A DNA stretch of 64,000 nt from Paenarthrobacter ureafaciens (lineage in GTDB: Bacteria; Actinomycetota; Actinomycetes; Actinomycetales; Micrococcaceae): the NCBI RefSeq assembly GCF_004028095.1, contig NZ_SBHM01000007.1, positions 1,736,001 through 1,800,000 of the forward strand. The letters run 5' to 3'. Made by a program: the position numbers and the translations under genes. Below are positions 31,377-40,423 of this stretch, in pieces. The notes under the pieces were generated by a model, which was not told the DNA's origin, ran no database searches, and saw nothing but the letters and a program-made list of their open reading frames with translations. Within the stretch, counting starts at the first letter, position 1, and every line of letters begins with the position of its first letter.

Positions 31377-32241
31377 CGCAATCGTCTCCATCCTCGTTTC
31401 GGCAATCGTGCTCGGCTCGTTGTACTCACTGATGGCCAGCGGGTTGTCCCTCATTTGGTCCACTTTGGGCGTCTTCAACTACGCTCATGGCGCACTCCTG
31501 CTCCTTGGCGCCTATTTCATCTGGACGTTCTCGGAAAAGGCCGGACTCCCGGTACTGTTGGCGTTTGCCGCTGCCATTCCTTTGTTGGCGTTGCTGGGCA
31601 TTCTGCTGGACTTGGTGGCCGTGCGTCCGTTCATCAGCAGACCAAATGGAACGCTCTTGGTGATGGTCTCCACGCTCGCCATTGCCAATGCTGTTGAAGG
31701 CGCGGCGCAAATGATCTGGGGGCCGCAAAACCGTCAGATCGACGCCGTGACCACTGCAACCCTTTCTTTGGGCGACGTGAAAATAGTCGGGTCCACGCTT
31801 ATTTCCCTGGGCCTCGCACTCGTCCTGGTCATAGGACTGATGACCCTGCTGCGCAAAACAGAGTGGGGAATGGCTGTCCGGGCAGTGGAACAAAACCGGG
31901 ACATGGCAATGCTTGTTGGCATCCGGCCAGCGCGGGTCTACGGCACCGTGTTTGCAGTAGCTGCAGTGCTCGCTTGCGCTGCTGCCTTCGTCTACGGAAC
32001 CACCACCACCATTACCCCCACCAAGGGCTTTGAACCTTTGCTGACCGCTTTTGTGGTCCTGGTCTTCGGCGGTTCGGCGACCTTGTGGGGCACGTTGGTG
32101 GGCGCCTTCACCATTGGCTTGCTTGAGGCCGGCACAACATACTGGCTCGGCCTGCAGTGGAGCCCGGTTGCCGTCTTCCTTGTCTTGGTCCTCATCATGC
32201 TGATACGGCCCCAGGGCCTTGTGAAAGGACGATCCTCATGA
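31369..32241 (+). CDS. Liv-type ABC transporter permease (LivH-like)
   Basis: 290 residues from the ATG at 31369, with AAGGAG six bases upstream, overlapping the ATPase gene by eight bases. Eight or so membrane spans. Typical LivH features: LGSLYSLMASGLSLIWSTLG, NYAHGALLLLGAYF near residue 40, and the ATPase-contact loop AVEQNRDMAMLVGIRPARVY (EAA-like). Ends IRPQGLVKGRSS, the usual LivH terminus. Confidence 0.93.
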   Translation: MSDAIVSILVSAIVLGSLYSLMASGLSLIWSTLGVFNYAHGALLLLGAYFIWTFSEKAGLPVLLAFAAAIPLLALLGILLDLVAVRPFISRPNGTLLVMVSTLAIANAVEGAAQMIWGPQNRQIDAVTTATLSLGDVKIVGSTLISLGLALVLVIGLMTLLRKTEWGMAVRAVEQNRDMAMLVGIRPARVYGTVFAVAAVLACAAAFVYGTTTTITPTKGFEPLLTAFVVLVFGGSATLWGTLVGAFTIGLLEAGTTYWLGLQWSPVAVFLVLVLIMLIRPQGLVKGRSS

Positions 32242-33269
32242 ACAGGCTTGGCTCGCTCAAGCGCCTCGGCACGTGGCCGCTGTTGGCAGTTGCCGCCGCC
32301 CTGTTGCCCTATGTGGTGGTCAGTGGCTCTGCCCGCCTGCTGGCTGTTACGGCGCTCATTTATGCGCTTCTGGCCGCCAGCTGGAATTTGACCTTGGGCA
32401 TCGGCGGGATCTTCAACTTCGCCCACGTTGGCTTCTTCGGTGTAGGTGGCTACGCCATGGCCGTCTCCACCGTGACGTGGCACTTCAACCCGTGGTTGGG
32501 GCTCCTGCTCGGATCCGTAGCGGGAGGTCTCGCCGGAGCCCTGGCCTACCTTCCCGTGATCCGCATGCGCGGCATCTATATCGCGCTGATCACCTTCGTT
32601 TTCGTACAGCTGTGCTACTACCTGGTTCTGGCGATTCCCGGAATCACCGGGGGTTCCAGCGGGCTGACAGGCGTCCCGGCGCTGACCCTCGGAGATTTTT
32701 CCTTCGCAAAGTACTCCGGGTTGGGCTACTTGTGGCTGCTCGGTGGCGCAGTGGTCCTGCTGTTGCTCCTGCTGAAGGCCACCCTGCGAAGCCCCTTCGG
32801 GAAAAGCCTCATAGCCTTGCGCGACAACGAACATCTTGCCGTCAGCAGGGGCATGAACCGCGTCAGGCAGCACCTTCTGGCGTTCATCCTGAGCGGGGCG
32901 ATCGCAGGCGTCACAGGCGCGCTGTACGTTGCCTATTTCCGGGTTGCCGACGTAACGCTCTTCAGTTTCGGGTTTGTCACGCTCGGCTTGAGCATGATCT
33001 TCCTCGGCGGCACCAGCCACATCTGGGGCCCCGTGCTGGGGGCACTGATCGTGACTGTCATCGACCGCCAACTCACGGACTTGGGCCCAATGCGCGCGAT
33101 CATTATCGGCGTCGGGACCCTGCTGGTCCTCATCTTCCTTCCAAACGGCATCTCTGGATTGTTGGAGGACGTCTGGAACAGGGCGCGAAGGCTGCTGCCG
33201 AAGAAGCAGAGCCGTCTTGGCGACAAAATGAACAGCCCGGAACTTAAGGAGGCCAGCCATGTCCGTTGA
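32238..33269 (+). CDS. Liv-type ABC transporter permease (LivM-like)
   Basis: 343 residues from the ATG at 32238, which overlaps the livH-like stop. Ten or so spans, with ASWNLTLGIGGIFNFAHVGF (residues about 45-64) and the contact loop ALRDNEHLAVSRGMNRVRQH. A basic C-terminal tail (RARRLLPKKQSRLGDK) is longer than in most LivM. Fifth gene of the importer; its end overlaps the M20 peptidase start by 11 bases, so uptake and processing genes are one transcription unit. Confidence 0.92.
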   Translation: MNRLGSLKRLGTWPLLAVAAALLPYVVVSGSARLLAVTALIYALLAASWNLTLGIGGIFNFAHVGFFGVGGYAMAVSTVTWHFNPWLGLLLGSVAGGLAGALAYLPVIRMRGIYIALITFVFVQLCYYLVLAIPGITGGSSGLTGVPALTLGDFSFAKYSGLGYLWLLGGAVVLLLLLLKATLRSPFGKSLIALRDNEHLAVSRGMNRVRQHLLAFILSGAIAGVTGALYVAYFRVADVTLFSFGFVTLGLSMIFLGGTSHIWGPVLGALIVTVIDRQLTDLGPMRAIIIGVGTLLVLIFLPNGISGLLEDVWNRARRLLPKKQSRLGDKMNSPELKEASHVR

Positions 33270-34653
33270 TGCCAACTCCGGAACGGAGCAGAGCCAGCGC
33301 AAGGCAGTCCTGGATGCCGTGGACCGGCTGGCCCCCAGGATCGTGGAGTCCGTTGCCGAAGCAGTCAGGATCCCCAGCGTCAACCCGAAGTACCCCGGCC
33401 AGGATTACAAAAAGCTCGTGGGTGGGGAAGGCGAGGTCAGTGCCCTCATGAACCACCTGCATCGCGAAGCAGGTGCGGCCACGGAACTTGTGACTGTTGA
33501 AAAGGGGCGGGACAACGCTTGCGGACGTATCGCCGGCACCGGGGGCGGCCGCTCGCTGCTCCTCAACGGCCACGTCGACGTCGTCCCGCCCAACCGGGAA
33601 GGGCTGTGGGACCGCGCGCCCTTCTCCGGGCTGATCACTGACCAGGCTGTTCATGGCCGGGGCGCGACAGATAACAAGGCCGGAACAGTCGCCACGGCCT
33701 ACGCGGCGATTGCCTTGGCCAATGCGGGAATCCGGCTCAAGGGAGACCTGGTTCTGCAGGCAGTGGTTGGGGAAGAGGTTGGCGATCATCTTTCCGGTAC
33801 AACTGCTGCATTGGAGGCGGGGTACGGTGCGGACGCCGCGATCGTGAGTGAACCATCGAACTTCACGGACGCGGCGCCGAACCTGATTCCCACGACTCCC
33901 GGTTTGCTGTGGTTTTCGCTGTCGCTCATTGGTAAGGCTGCACACTCAGGTCTGCGCGGGCTCACGGTCCACCCCACATTGGAAGGCGAGTCCCTCGGCG
34001 TCAACACCATCGACAAATTCTGGATTATCTATCACGCCCTCCGGCAATTGGAGGATACGTGGGCACAACGCGACCGGCACCCCCTGTTCCGCCCGGGCTA
34101 CTTCAACCTCCTGCCCGGGGTGATCCGTGCAAACCCGGAAGGCGTCCTGGTGCCGTTCTTCCTCGCCGATACGCTCACGGTCGAATACTGCGTCTACCAC
34201 CACCCCGAGCGGAGCAACGAGGAAGTCATCGAAGAGATTGAGCGAACCGTTCGTCAGGCTTGTGCCAACGATCCGTGGCTGAGCGCGCACCGACCCGAAT
34301 TCGACTGGAAGCTGCTGTGGCCGCCATACACGGCACCTGCCAACCATGATCTCATTCCAGCGGTCATGAGGGCGCACAGCGATTCCATTGGCGGGTTTGA
34401 CGTCACTGCGCCCCCGCAGCATGAGGGCTTCCTTGGGGTCTGCGATCTCACTTGGATGGACGCCCGGGGCATCAAAGGGCTCGTGTACGGCCCGGGGGTC
34501 GGCCGCACCGCCCACGCGGAGAACGAGTATGTTCCCATCCATCAGATCATCACTGCCGTCAAGGCGTACGCGCTGTCCGCCATGGACTTCTGCGGCATCG
34601 CCGGCATGGAATCCCCTAACATCTCAGTTTCGACCGGCCGGAGGCCACAGTGA
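33259..34653 (+). CDS. M20-family metallopeptidase (ArgE/DapE-like deacylase)
   Basis: 464 residues with AAGGAGG upstream. Metal-binding motifs in order: GHVDVVPP (His/Asp about residue 98), HGRGATDNKAG (Asp), GEEVGDH (catalytic Glu and metal Glu), SEPSNF and a terminal GPGVGRTAHAENEYV (His). This order is that of acetylornithine deacetylase/succinyl-diaminopimelate desuccinylase-like enzymes. With ornithine cyclodeaminase at the head of the cluster, hydrolysis of an N-acyl-ornithine or similar conjugate is a reasonable inference. Confidence 0.9.
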   Translation: MSVDANSGTEQSQRKAVLDAVDRLAPRIVESVAEAVRIPSVNPKYPGQDYKKLVGGEGEVSALMNHLHREAGAATELVTVEKGRDNACGRIAGTGGGRSLLLNGHVDVVPPNREGLWDRAPFSGLITDQAVHGRGATDNKAGTVATAYAAIALANAGIRLKGDLVLQAVVGEEVGDHLSGTTAALEAGYGADAAIVSEPSNFTDAAPNLIPTTPGLLWFSLSLIGKAAHSGLRGLTVHPTLEGESLGVNTIDKFWIIYHALRQLEDTWAQRDRHPLFRPGYFNLLPGVIRANPEGVLVPFFLADTLTVEYCVYHHPERSNEEVIEEIERTVRQACANDPWLSAHRPEFDWKLLWPPYTAPANHDLIPAVMRAHSDSIGGFDVTAPPQHEGFLGVCDLTWMDARGIKGLVYGPGVGRTAHAENEYVPIHQIITAVKAYALSAMDFCGIAGMESPNISVSTGRRPQ

Positions 34654-35948
34654 ATACCCCTGATATTTTCGTTGCCACCTGCGATCTGGCAGGACAGGTC
34701 AGGGGCCGTGGGGCTCCGTACGAAGCCTATGACTCCGTCCTGCGCTCAGGCCTTGGGTGGGTACCGGCCAACCTTGGCATTTCGGCATTCGGCGGCATAC
34801 CGCCAGGCAGTGCCTTCGGCTCGACAGGCGACCTGCGCTTGATCCCGGACGAAGCTACGGAAATCACCATTCCCAGTGATTCCTACGGCACCGGACTTAA
34901 GCTTCTGCTGGCGGATCAGGCCCAGCCGGATGGAAGCGAATGGGACTGTTGTCCGCGGACCTTCCTGCGCAAGGCGGTCAATGACTTCCGGGAACAGACG
35001 GGACTGCGCATTATTGCCACCTTCGAACACGAGTTCGTGCTGGAGGGACTCCCTCCCTCTGCGCCCTTTTCCCTGCGCAGGCATCGGGACGCCGACCCCT
35101 TCGGGACGGATTTGCTCCGCCTGCTGACAAACTGTGGCCTTGCGCCGGAGAATTGGCTGCCGGAATTCGGGGCAAACCAGTTTGAAATCACCGTGGAACC
35201 GAGCGACCCGCTCACAGCCGCGGACAGAGCGGTGCTCTTGAGGGAATTGGTCCGTGATTTGGCTATCCGACGCGGACTGAGGGCGTCGTTTGCGCCGCTG
35301 CAGGAACCAAACGGGACAGGCACCGGCGTTCACGTTCACATCAGTTTGGTGGACGACGGCGGCAACCCGGTCATGTTCGACGCCTCCCGTCCCGGTCGAC
35401 TTTCCGAAGTAGGGTCCAGGTTCGGCGCCGGGATCTTGCGTCATGCCGAAGCACTGACTGCTTGGACGGCACCGAGTCCGGTTTCCTTCCTCAGACTGTC
35501 CCCCAACCGCTGGAGCGTGGGAGGCATTTTCCTTGCTGAGCGCAACAGGGAGGCTCTCTTGCGCATTTGTCCCACCAGTTCGGCGGGTGGATCTGCGCCG
35601 GATCATCAATTCAATCTTGAGTACAGGGCCGCCGACGCAACAGCAAACCCCTGGCTCACGCTCGGAGTGCTGCTCCGCGCCGGACTCGCCGGAATCGTTG
35701 GAGGAGACGAGTACCCCGCACCTGAGATCATTCCGGAAGACGCCGGCCCCGCTGAGCTGATGGACGTGCCACTGCTGCCCAGGACACTGGACGATGCGTT
35801 GCTGGCGTTGGAAAAAGACCAGACGGCGAGATCCTGGTTCCATCCCGATCTCCTGACCACATTCCTGGCTGTCAAGAGGTACGAAGTGGCGCAGTTGGCC
35901 TCCCTCAACGACGCGGCCCGCATTAAGGCAGTTGCTGATGTCTACTAA
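34650..35948 (+). CDS. glutamine synthetase-like ligase (FluG C-terminal-domain type)
   Basis: 432 residues; GTG start overlapping the preceding stop (GTGA) with GGAGG five bases upstream. Type I glutamine-synthetase fold: EHEFVLEG (metal Glu pair), GANQFEITVEPSDPLTAADR, GTGVHVHISL (His of the metal site), and FLAERNREALLRICPT and YRAADATANPWLTLGVLL at the end. It has the divergent substrate loops of gamma-glutamylpolyamine/isopropylamide synthetase and FluG relatives, so it is more likely to glutamylate an amine than make glutamine. Followed by an amidohydrolase of the family fused to it in fungal FluG. Confidence 0.88.
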   Translation: MNTPDIFVATCDLAGQVRGRGAPYEAYDSVLRSGLGWVPANLGISAFGGIPPGSAFGSTGDLRLIPDEATEITIPSDSYGTGLKLLLADQAQPDGSEWDCCPRTFLRKAVNDFREQTGLRIIATFEHEFVLEGLPPSAPFSLRRHRDADPFGTDLLRLLTNCGLAPENWLPEFGANQFEITVEPSDPLTAADRAVLLRELVRDLAIRRGLRASFAPLQEPNGTGTGVHVHISLVDDGGNPVMFDASRPGRLSEVGSRFGAGILRHAEALTAWTAPSPVSFLRLSPNRWSVGGIFLAERNREALLRICPTSSAGGSAPDHQFNLEYRAADATANPWLTLGVLLRAGLAGIVGGDEYPAPEIIPEDAGPAELMDVPLLPRTLDDALLALEKDQTARSWFHPDLLTTFLAVKRYEVAQLASLNDAARIKAVADVY

Positions 35949-37092
35949 TTCCATAGACAACCTGCAGGCCGCGATCGAGGAAATCCCGTTGGTGGACCAT
36001 CACGTCCATGGAGCGTTGAAGGACGAAGTAGACCGGACGTCGCTGGAAGAGCTGTTGACAGAGTCTGACAGGCCCATTCCACCGTGGATGACCCAGTTCG
36101 ATTCGCAACTGGGTTTTGCGATTCGTCGTTGGTGCGCACCGCTGTTGGGGCTTTCGCGGCACGCAGAGGCCGATGCCTTCTTCCAACGACGCATGGAATT
36201 GGGCACTACTGAGGTAACTTCGCGCCTTCTGACGTCAGCGGGGATAGGACATTTCCTCATCGAAACGGGATATCGCGGTGACCAAATCCACGGATTGTCC
36301 GGGATGGAAAGCCTCAGTAAAGCCAAGGTCAGCGAGGTGGTTCGGCTCGAATCCGTTGCGGAATCTTTGGCTGCCGAAGGGGTGTCAGCGGATGATTTTG
36401 CCGATAGGTACATAGCCCGGCTCAGCGTGGCGACCGAGAACGCCGTGGGAGTCAAGAGCATCATTGCTTACCGGCTCGGCTTCGACTTTGACCCCGTCAG
36501 GCCGTCCCGGGAGGAGGTGGCCAAGGCTGCGGGTTCATGGCTGCGGATGGTGACAGCCGGATATTCGCTTCGGATCTCGGATCCCGTGCTGTTGCGCTTC
36601 CTTCTCTGGTCGGGAGTCGACAGAGGCCTGCCGATCCAACTGCACACAGGATACGGGGATCCGGACTTGAGCCTGGACCGTTGCGATCCCCTGCTACTGG
36701 TGCCGTGGATCAAGCTGATCGAACCGTTTGGCGTCGATGTTGTTCTTCTGCACTGCTATCCGTATCAGAGGCACGCCGGATATTTGGCCCAAGTGTTCCC
36801 ACACATCTATTTCGACGTCGGGCTTGGCATCAACTACACCGGTGTTCAATCAATGGCACTGATCAAGGAGTCATTGGAACTGGCGCCATTCTCCAAAATC
36901 CTGTTTTCCACCGACGCATGGGGGCCGCCGGAACTTCACTACCTGGGGGCGCGGCTTTGGCGCGAAGGGATGCGAAAGGTGCTTGGAACGTGGGTACGCG
37001 ACGGGGATTGGTCTGAGCAAGACGCCATTCGGGTGGTTCGAATGGTCGGAAGAGAGAACGCCCAACGCGTCTACAACTTGGGGGGAGTATGA
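35938..37092 (+). CDS. amidohydrolase family protein (FluG/nodulin-6 N-terminal-domain type)
   Basis: 384 residues from the ATG at 35938, overlapping the ligase stop by 11 bases (a TTG two codons earlier is possible). TIM-barrel amidohydrolase: metal HxH in LVDHHVHGALK (about residue 23), a barrel His in PIQLHTGYGDPDL, VVLLHCYPYQRHAGY, and the final catalytic Asp in LFSTDAWGPPE. In fungal FluG and plant nodulin-6-type proteins this domain is fused ahead of a glutamine-synthetase-like domain; here the two are separate adjacent genes in reverse order. Probably cleaves a gamma-glutamyl or other amide intermediate. Confidence 0.85.
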   Translation: MSTNSIDNLQAAIEEIPLVDHHVHGALKDEVDRTSLEELLTESDRPIPPWMTQFDSQLGFAIRRWCAPLLGLSRHAEADAFFQRRMELGTTEVTSRLLTSAGIGHFLIETGYRGDQIHGLSGMESLSKAKVSEVVRLESVAESLAAEGVSADDFADRYIARLSVATENAVGVKSIIAYRLGFDFDPVRPSREEVAKAAGSWLRMVTAGYSLRISDPVLLRFLLWSGVDRGLPIQLHTGYGDPDLSLDRCDPLLLVPWIKLIEPFGVDVVLLHCYPYQRHAGYLAQVFPHIYFDVGLGINYTGVQSMALIKESLELAPFSKILFSTDAWGPPELHYLGARLWREGMRKVLGTWVRDGDWSEQDAIRVVRMVGRENAQRVYNLGGV

Positions 37093-38288
37093 ACACGGAG
37101 CTTTTTGAGGCACTCAAGAGACGAATTGTTCAGGAATTACCGGAGGCAATAGAACTGCGCCACAGGCTCCATAGCGAACCGAATCTTTCCGGCTCCGAGG
37201 GGCCAACCCTGGACCTGGTCCTCAAATCCATGCCTGGGTTCAAACACGTCAGGCGGGTGGCCGAGACCGGTGCAGTGCTGCGCATCGGCGGGCCAGGCAA
37301 AGCGATCGCCATCCGGGCCGAGCTCGACGCCCTGCCCGCTCTGGAGGACTCGGGACTTGCCTGGGCATCCCAACGACCAGGAGTAATGCACGCCTGTGGG
37401 CATGATGTTCACATGGCCGCTGCCGTTGCTTTGGCCAAGGCGGTTCACGCAACCCCCGGCGCCGGTCCGATCGTCCTGGTACTTCAACCTCGGGAAGAAA
37501 CCTACCCGTCCGGGGCCAAGGACATCTGCCAGTCAGGAATTTTGGCGGACGAAGAAGTGCTGGCCACTGTCGCTGCCCATGTGCAGCCGCAGCTGCCCGG
37601 AGGGACGGTGGCGTGCACGCCGGGTCCGGTTAATGCTTCGTCGGACGAATTCACCATCAACATCCGCGGCAGGGGAGGGCATGCAGCGTACCCCCACATC
37701 ACGGCAGATCCGGTTGTTGCACTTGCGCATGTCGTCATCGCGTTGCAAAACATCGTGAGCCGGAACGTCGATCCCATGGACTCCGCCGTGGTGACCATAG
37801 CTACCCTCCAAGCGGGCACCGCGGCAAATGTCATACCCGGCACCGCCGCTGCCAGGGGAACTGTCCGTGCCATGGCCACTCCAGTCCGGGAGGAGGTCTT
37901 GCGTCGCCTCGCGGAGACAGTCCGTCTCGTGGCGGCGGCCCACGGGTGCGCCGGGGAAGTCTCGATAACGGAGGGCGAGCCTGTCCTCGAAAATGACCCG
38001 GAGATCGTCAAAGCAACTGTTCCAGTGCTCCGTTTCCTGGAGTTGGAGGTGGACGGGAACCTTAGATCGGCGGGGTCCGATGACTTTTCCTATTTTTCGG
38101 AAGTGATGCCCTCGCTCATGATGTTCGTGGGAACCAACGGCGTGGGAGAACGGCTCCATGCAACGACTTTTGTCCCCGGGGATGATCACGTCCAGGACGT
38201 AGCCTTTGCTCTGCTGGCCGGCTACTTGGGTGCCTCCCTCGCTTTGCTGAGTACGAGCGGGCCGGGGCATCGAAGTCGGATTTCCTGA
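37089..38288 (+). CDS. M20D-family amidohydrolase (IAA-amino-acid hydrolase-like)
   Basis: 399 residues, ATGA overlap. Motifs: ELRHRLHSEPNLSGSE (amino end), RAELDALPALED, MHACGHDVHMAAAVALAK (metal Cys, His), a Glu pair in LQPREETYPSGAK, AAHVQPQLPGG (His) and AGSDDFSYFSEVMPSLMM with the terminal metal block. Members remove amino acids or acyl groups from N-acyl amino acids such as IAA-Asp or hippurate. A second deacylase in the same transcript as the one at 33259 suggests that the substrate is processed in two steps. Confidence 0.9.
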   Translation: MNTELFEALKRRIVQELPEAIELRHRLHSEPNLSGSEGPTLDLVLKSMPGFKHVRRVAETGAVLRIGGPGKAIAIRAELDALPALEDSGLAWASQRPGVMHACGHDVHMAAAVALAKAVHATPGAGPIVLVLQPREETYPSGAKDICQSGILADEEVLATVAAHVQPQLPGGTVACTPGPVNASSDEFTINIRGRGGHAAYPHITADPVVALAHVVIALQNIVSRNVDPMDSAVVTIATLQAGTAANVIPGTAAARGTVRAMATPVREEVLRRLAETVRLVAAAHGCAGEVSITEGEPVLENDPEIVKATVPVLRFLELEVDGNLRSAGSDDFSYFSEVMPSLMMFVGTNGVGERLHATTFVPGDDHVQDVAFALLAGYLGASLALLSTSGPGHRSRIS

Positions 38289-38363
38289 TTGAATATGGAT
38301 GAGGAAAGCGCAGACGCACGACGGCCAATGAAATATGCAGCGCTTCCTCAAGAAAGGACCGCT

Positions 38364-39257
38364 GTGTCACAGTTCGAACCGATGGAATCATTGGACAACC
38401 ACACATCAGGACTGACCTTGGCGGATCGAATCCGGCAGATTCAGGGCTCGCTTTCGCCGGCCGAACTCAAGCTCTCACGCGTGTTCCTTGCCAATTACCC
38501 GACGGCCGGGCTGGAGTCCACGGTGTCCTTTGCCAAAAAAGGCAACGTCAGCGCCCCGACTGTGCTCCGGTTCGTCAGCCGGTTGGGCTTCAGTAAATAC
38601 AGAGACTTCCAAGATGCCCTGAGGGGTGAGGTCCAAGCGCGACGGGCTTCACCCCTGACGCTTCAAGGCCGGATACGTGGCGATTCCAGGGCTCCGGAAA
38701 TAGCGCATTCCGTGGCCGAAACGGCCATTGGAGGGATTAACAGTACGGTGTCGTCGCTCCCGGAACACGAGTTTGACCGTGCGGTTGCGCTGCTGTGCAA
38801 TCCGTCGCTGCGTATCACCATGATTGGCGGCAGGTTTTCCCATGTCCTTGCCTCGTACCTCGACCTGCACCTCCGCCTGATGCGTCCGAACACGTCCGTG
38901 CATAGCCAACATCCGGACGACGATGCCATTTTCATCGCCAACCTCGGCCGCCGCGACGTCTGTGTCTTCTTTGATTTCCGCCGTTATCAAAAGAACACTG
39001 TTGACCTCGCCGAGGCTGCAAGTGCGCGCGATGCCAAGGTGGTGCTGATTACCGATCCATGGCTCTCACCCGTCTCCTTCTCGGCAGACGTCGTTTTGCC
39101 GGCAAGGGTTGAAGCCGCAGGATCGTTCGACAGTATTGTTCCGGCAACTGCGCTGGCCGAGGCTCTCATTGCCGCGGTCCACAGCAAGCTGGGGGCATCG
39201 GCGGAAGAGCGCATGCGTGTCATTGAGGCAAGCTACGGTGATGTGCTTGCGGACTAG
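38364..39257 (+). CDS. RpiR-family transcriptional regulator (HTH plus SIS domain)
   Basis: 297 residues from the GTG at 38364, which has AAAGGA six bases upstream; the frame is open from a TTG at 38289 without a site. HTH_6 domain at residues 20-100 (LSRVFLANYPTAGLESTVSF, VSAPTVLRFVSRLGFSKYRD) and a SIS domain at 125-270 (ITMIGGRFSHVLASYLDLHL, VVLITDPWLSPVSFSADVVLPA). RpiR regulators sense phosphosugars or other small ligands through the SIS domain. Last gene of the cluster, 75 bases after the M20D gene, so probably its regulator. Confidence 0.88.
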   Translation: MSQFEPMESLDNHTSGLTLADRIRQIQGSLSPAELKLSRVFLANYPTAGLESTVSFAKKGNVSAPTVLRFVSRLGFSKYRDFQDALRGEVQARRASPLTLQGRIRGDSRAPEIAHSVAETAIGGINSTVSSLPEHEFDRAVALLCNPSLRITMIGGRFSHVLASYLDLHLRLMRPNTSVHSQHPDDDAIFIANLGRRDVCVFFDFRRYQKNTVDLAEAASARDAKVVLITDPWLSPVSFSADVVLPARVEAAGSFDSIVPATALAEALIAAVHSKLGASAEERMRVIEASYGDVLAD

Positions 39258-39322
39258 GAATTTTGCGTGGCCGGGCAGCGGCTACCCAGTGTGGGCCTGG
39301 CGCGCCCACTGGCCCAAGATCC

Positions 39323-40255
39323 TCAGGATTCGTCTTCCAACCTGGTCTTAAGGAGCCGTTGCGCCGTGCCTTGGAGGATCTCCAAGGATTCCTTGATCAA
39401 GGGCGAGCCGATGCTGCCCCGTCGCACAGCTGCCACAATCCGGCGGGCCGGTTTTCCCTTGCCCGTGATGCGCAGTCGAACGACGTTCTCCGCGTTGTGC
39501 AGGGGTGCCAGCCGCGGAAGCAGGCCGACGCCCAGACCGGCCCCCACAAAAGCGATCTGCGTCTCCCATTCAACGGCCTCATGGGCTATCCGTGGTGTGA
39601 CTCCCACCGCGGTGAAGGCGGCGGTAAAAAGTGCATGGTAGGTGGAGCCGGCGGTTTCGGTGATCCACGGCTCCGATGCCAGTTCTTCCAGTGTGACTGT
39701 TTCCCGGGAGGCCAACGGATGGTCGCCCGGAATGATGACGTCCAAGGGGTCGTCCAACAGGAACGTTTGCTCGAAGCGCGGATCGTCCTCCCCGTAGCTA
39801 TCGGATTGCATGGCGACGATCACGGCCAGGTCGATCCGTTCGGCCACGAGCAAATCGAAGCAACGCGACGGGTCTGCCTCGAGTACCTGGACTTCCAACA
39901 GCGGCCGCGTCGAGCGCAATGTCGCGGCGAGGGGCGCCAGCAGCTGGGCTGCCGCCGTCGAAAACCCCCCGAGCCCAAAATGGGACTGGACCTGGTCGCC
40001 GGCGGCCATGGCGGCGGCACGCAGGCTTTCCCACTCGGCAACCAGGCCATCCGAACCGGCAACCAGGAAGCGGCCTGTGGCGGTGAGGCGCACTCCGCGG
40101 CCGTCCTTCGTTAGGAGCTGCATTCCCAGTACGCGCTGGAGCTCCCGCAGCTGTGCGGAGACGGCGGAAGGGGAGTAGCCGGTGAGTTCGGCAGTAGCCC
40201 CCACGGTGCCGCAGCGGGCAAAGACGCGAAGGGTGTGGAGGCGCGGATCGATCAT
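39323..40255 (-). CDS. LysR-family transcriptional regulator
   Basis: 310 residues. Amino winged helix (LHTLRVFARCGTVGATAELT, SPSAVSAQLRELQRVLGMQL, residues 5-60) and a two-lobe effector domain (LAVIVAMQSDSYGEDD, AGLGVGLLPRLAPL). Divergent from the GbcA-like oxygenase gene, with a palindrome TGCACAGATAGTGCA eleven bases before its start. It probably activates gbcAB-like genes; known glycine-betaine regulators of Pseudomonas (GbdR) are AraC-type, so this would be a different solution. Confidence 0.9.
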   Translation of the reverse strand: MIDPRLHTLRVFARCGTVGATAELTGYSPSAVSAQLRELQRVLGMQLLTKDGRGVRLTATGRFLVAGSDGLVAEWESLRAAAMAAGDQVQSHFGLGGFSTAAAQLLAPLAATLRSTRPLLEVQVLEADPSRCFDLLVAERIDLAVIVAMQSDSYGEDDPRFEQTFLLDDPLDVIIPGDHPLASRETVTLEELASEPWITETAGSTYHALFTAAFTAVGVTPRIAHEAVEWETQIAFVGAGLGVGLLPRLAPLHNAENVVRLRITGKGKPARRIVAAVRRGSIGSPLIKESLEILQGTAQRLLKTRLEDES

Positions 40256-40265
40256 GAATCAATCA

Positions 40266-40280
40266 TGCACAGATAGTGCA
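40266..40280. promoter_or_regulatory. LysR-box candidate between lysR and gbcA-like gene
   Basis: TGCAC-AGATA-GTGCA, a perfect 15-base dyad of the LysR shape, placed where it would overlap the lysR promoter. The 168-base gap also has TATTGCGCTTTTGTTGCAG at 40297-40315, a second weaker dyad closer to gbcA. Confidence 0.5.
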
Positions 40281-40423
40281 CGGTTATCTCCTAAATATTG
40301 CGCTTTTGTTGCAGTTCAATCGTCCCTAATCTCGTACTACGAAGACTTCGACATAGGCGGTTGCGATGACGCACCGCGGTCCCCATGAACTACTTAATGA
40401 CCCAGCCTCCCGGGAGGAAACCC

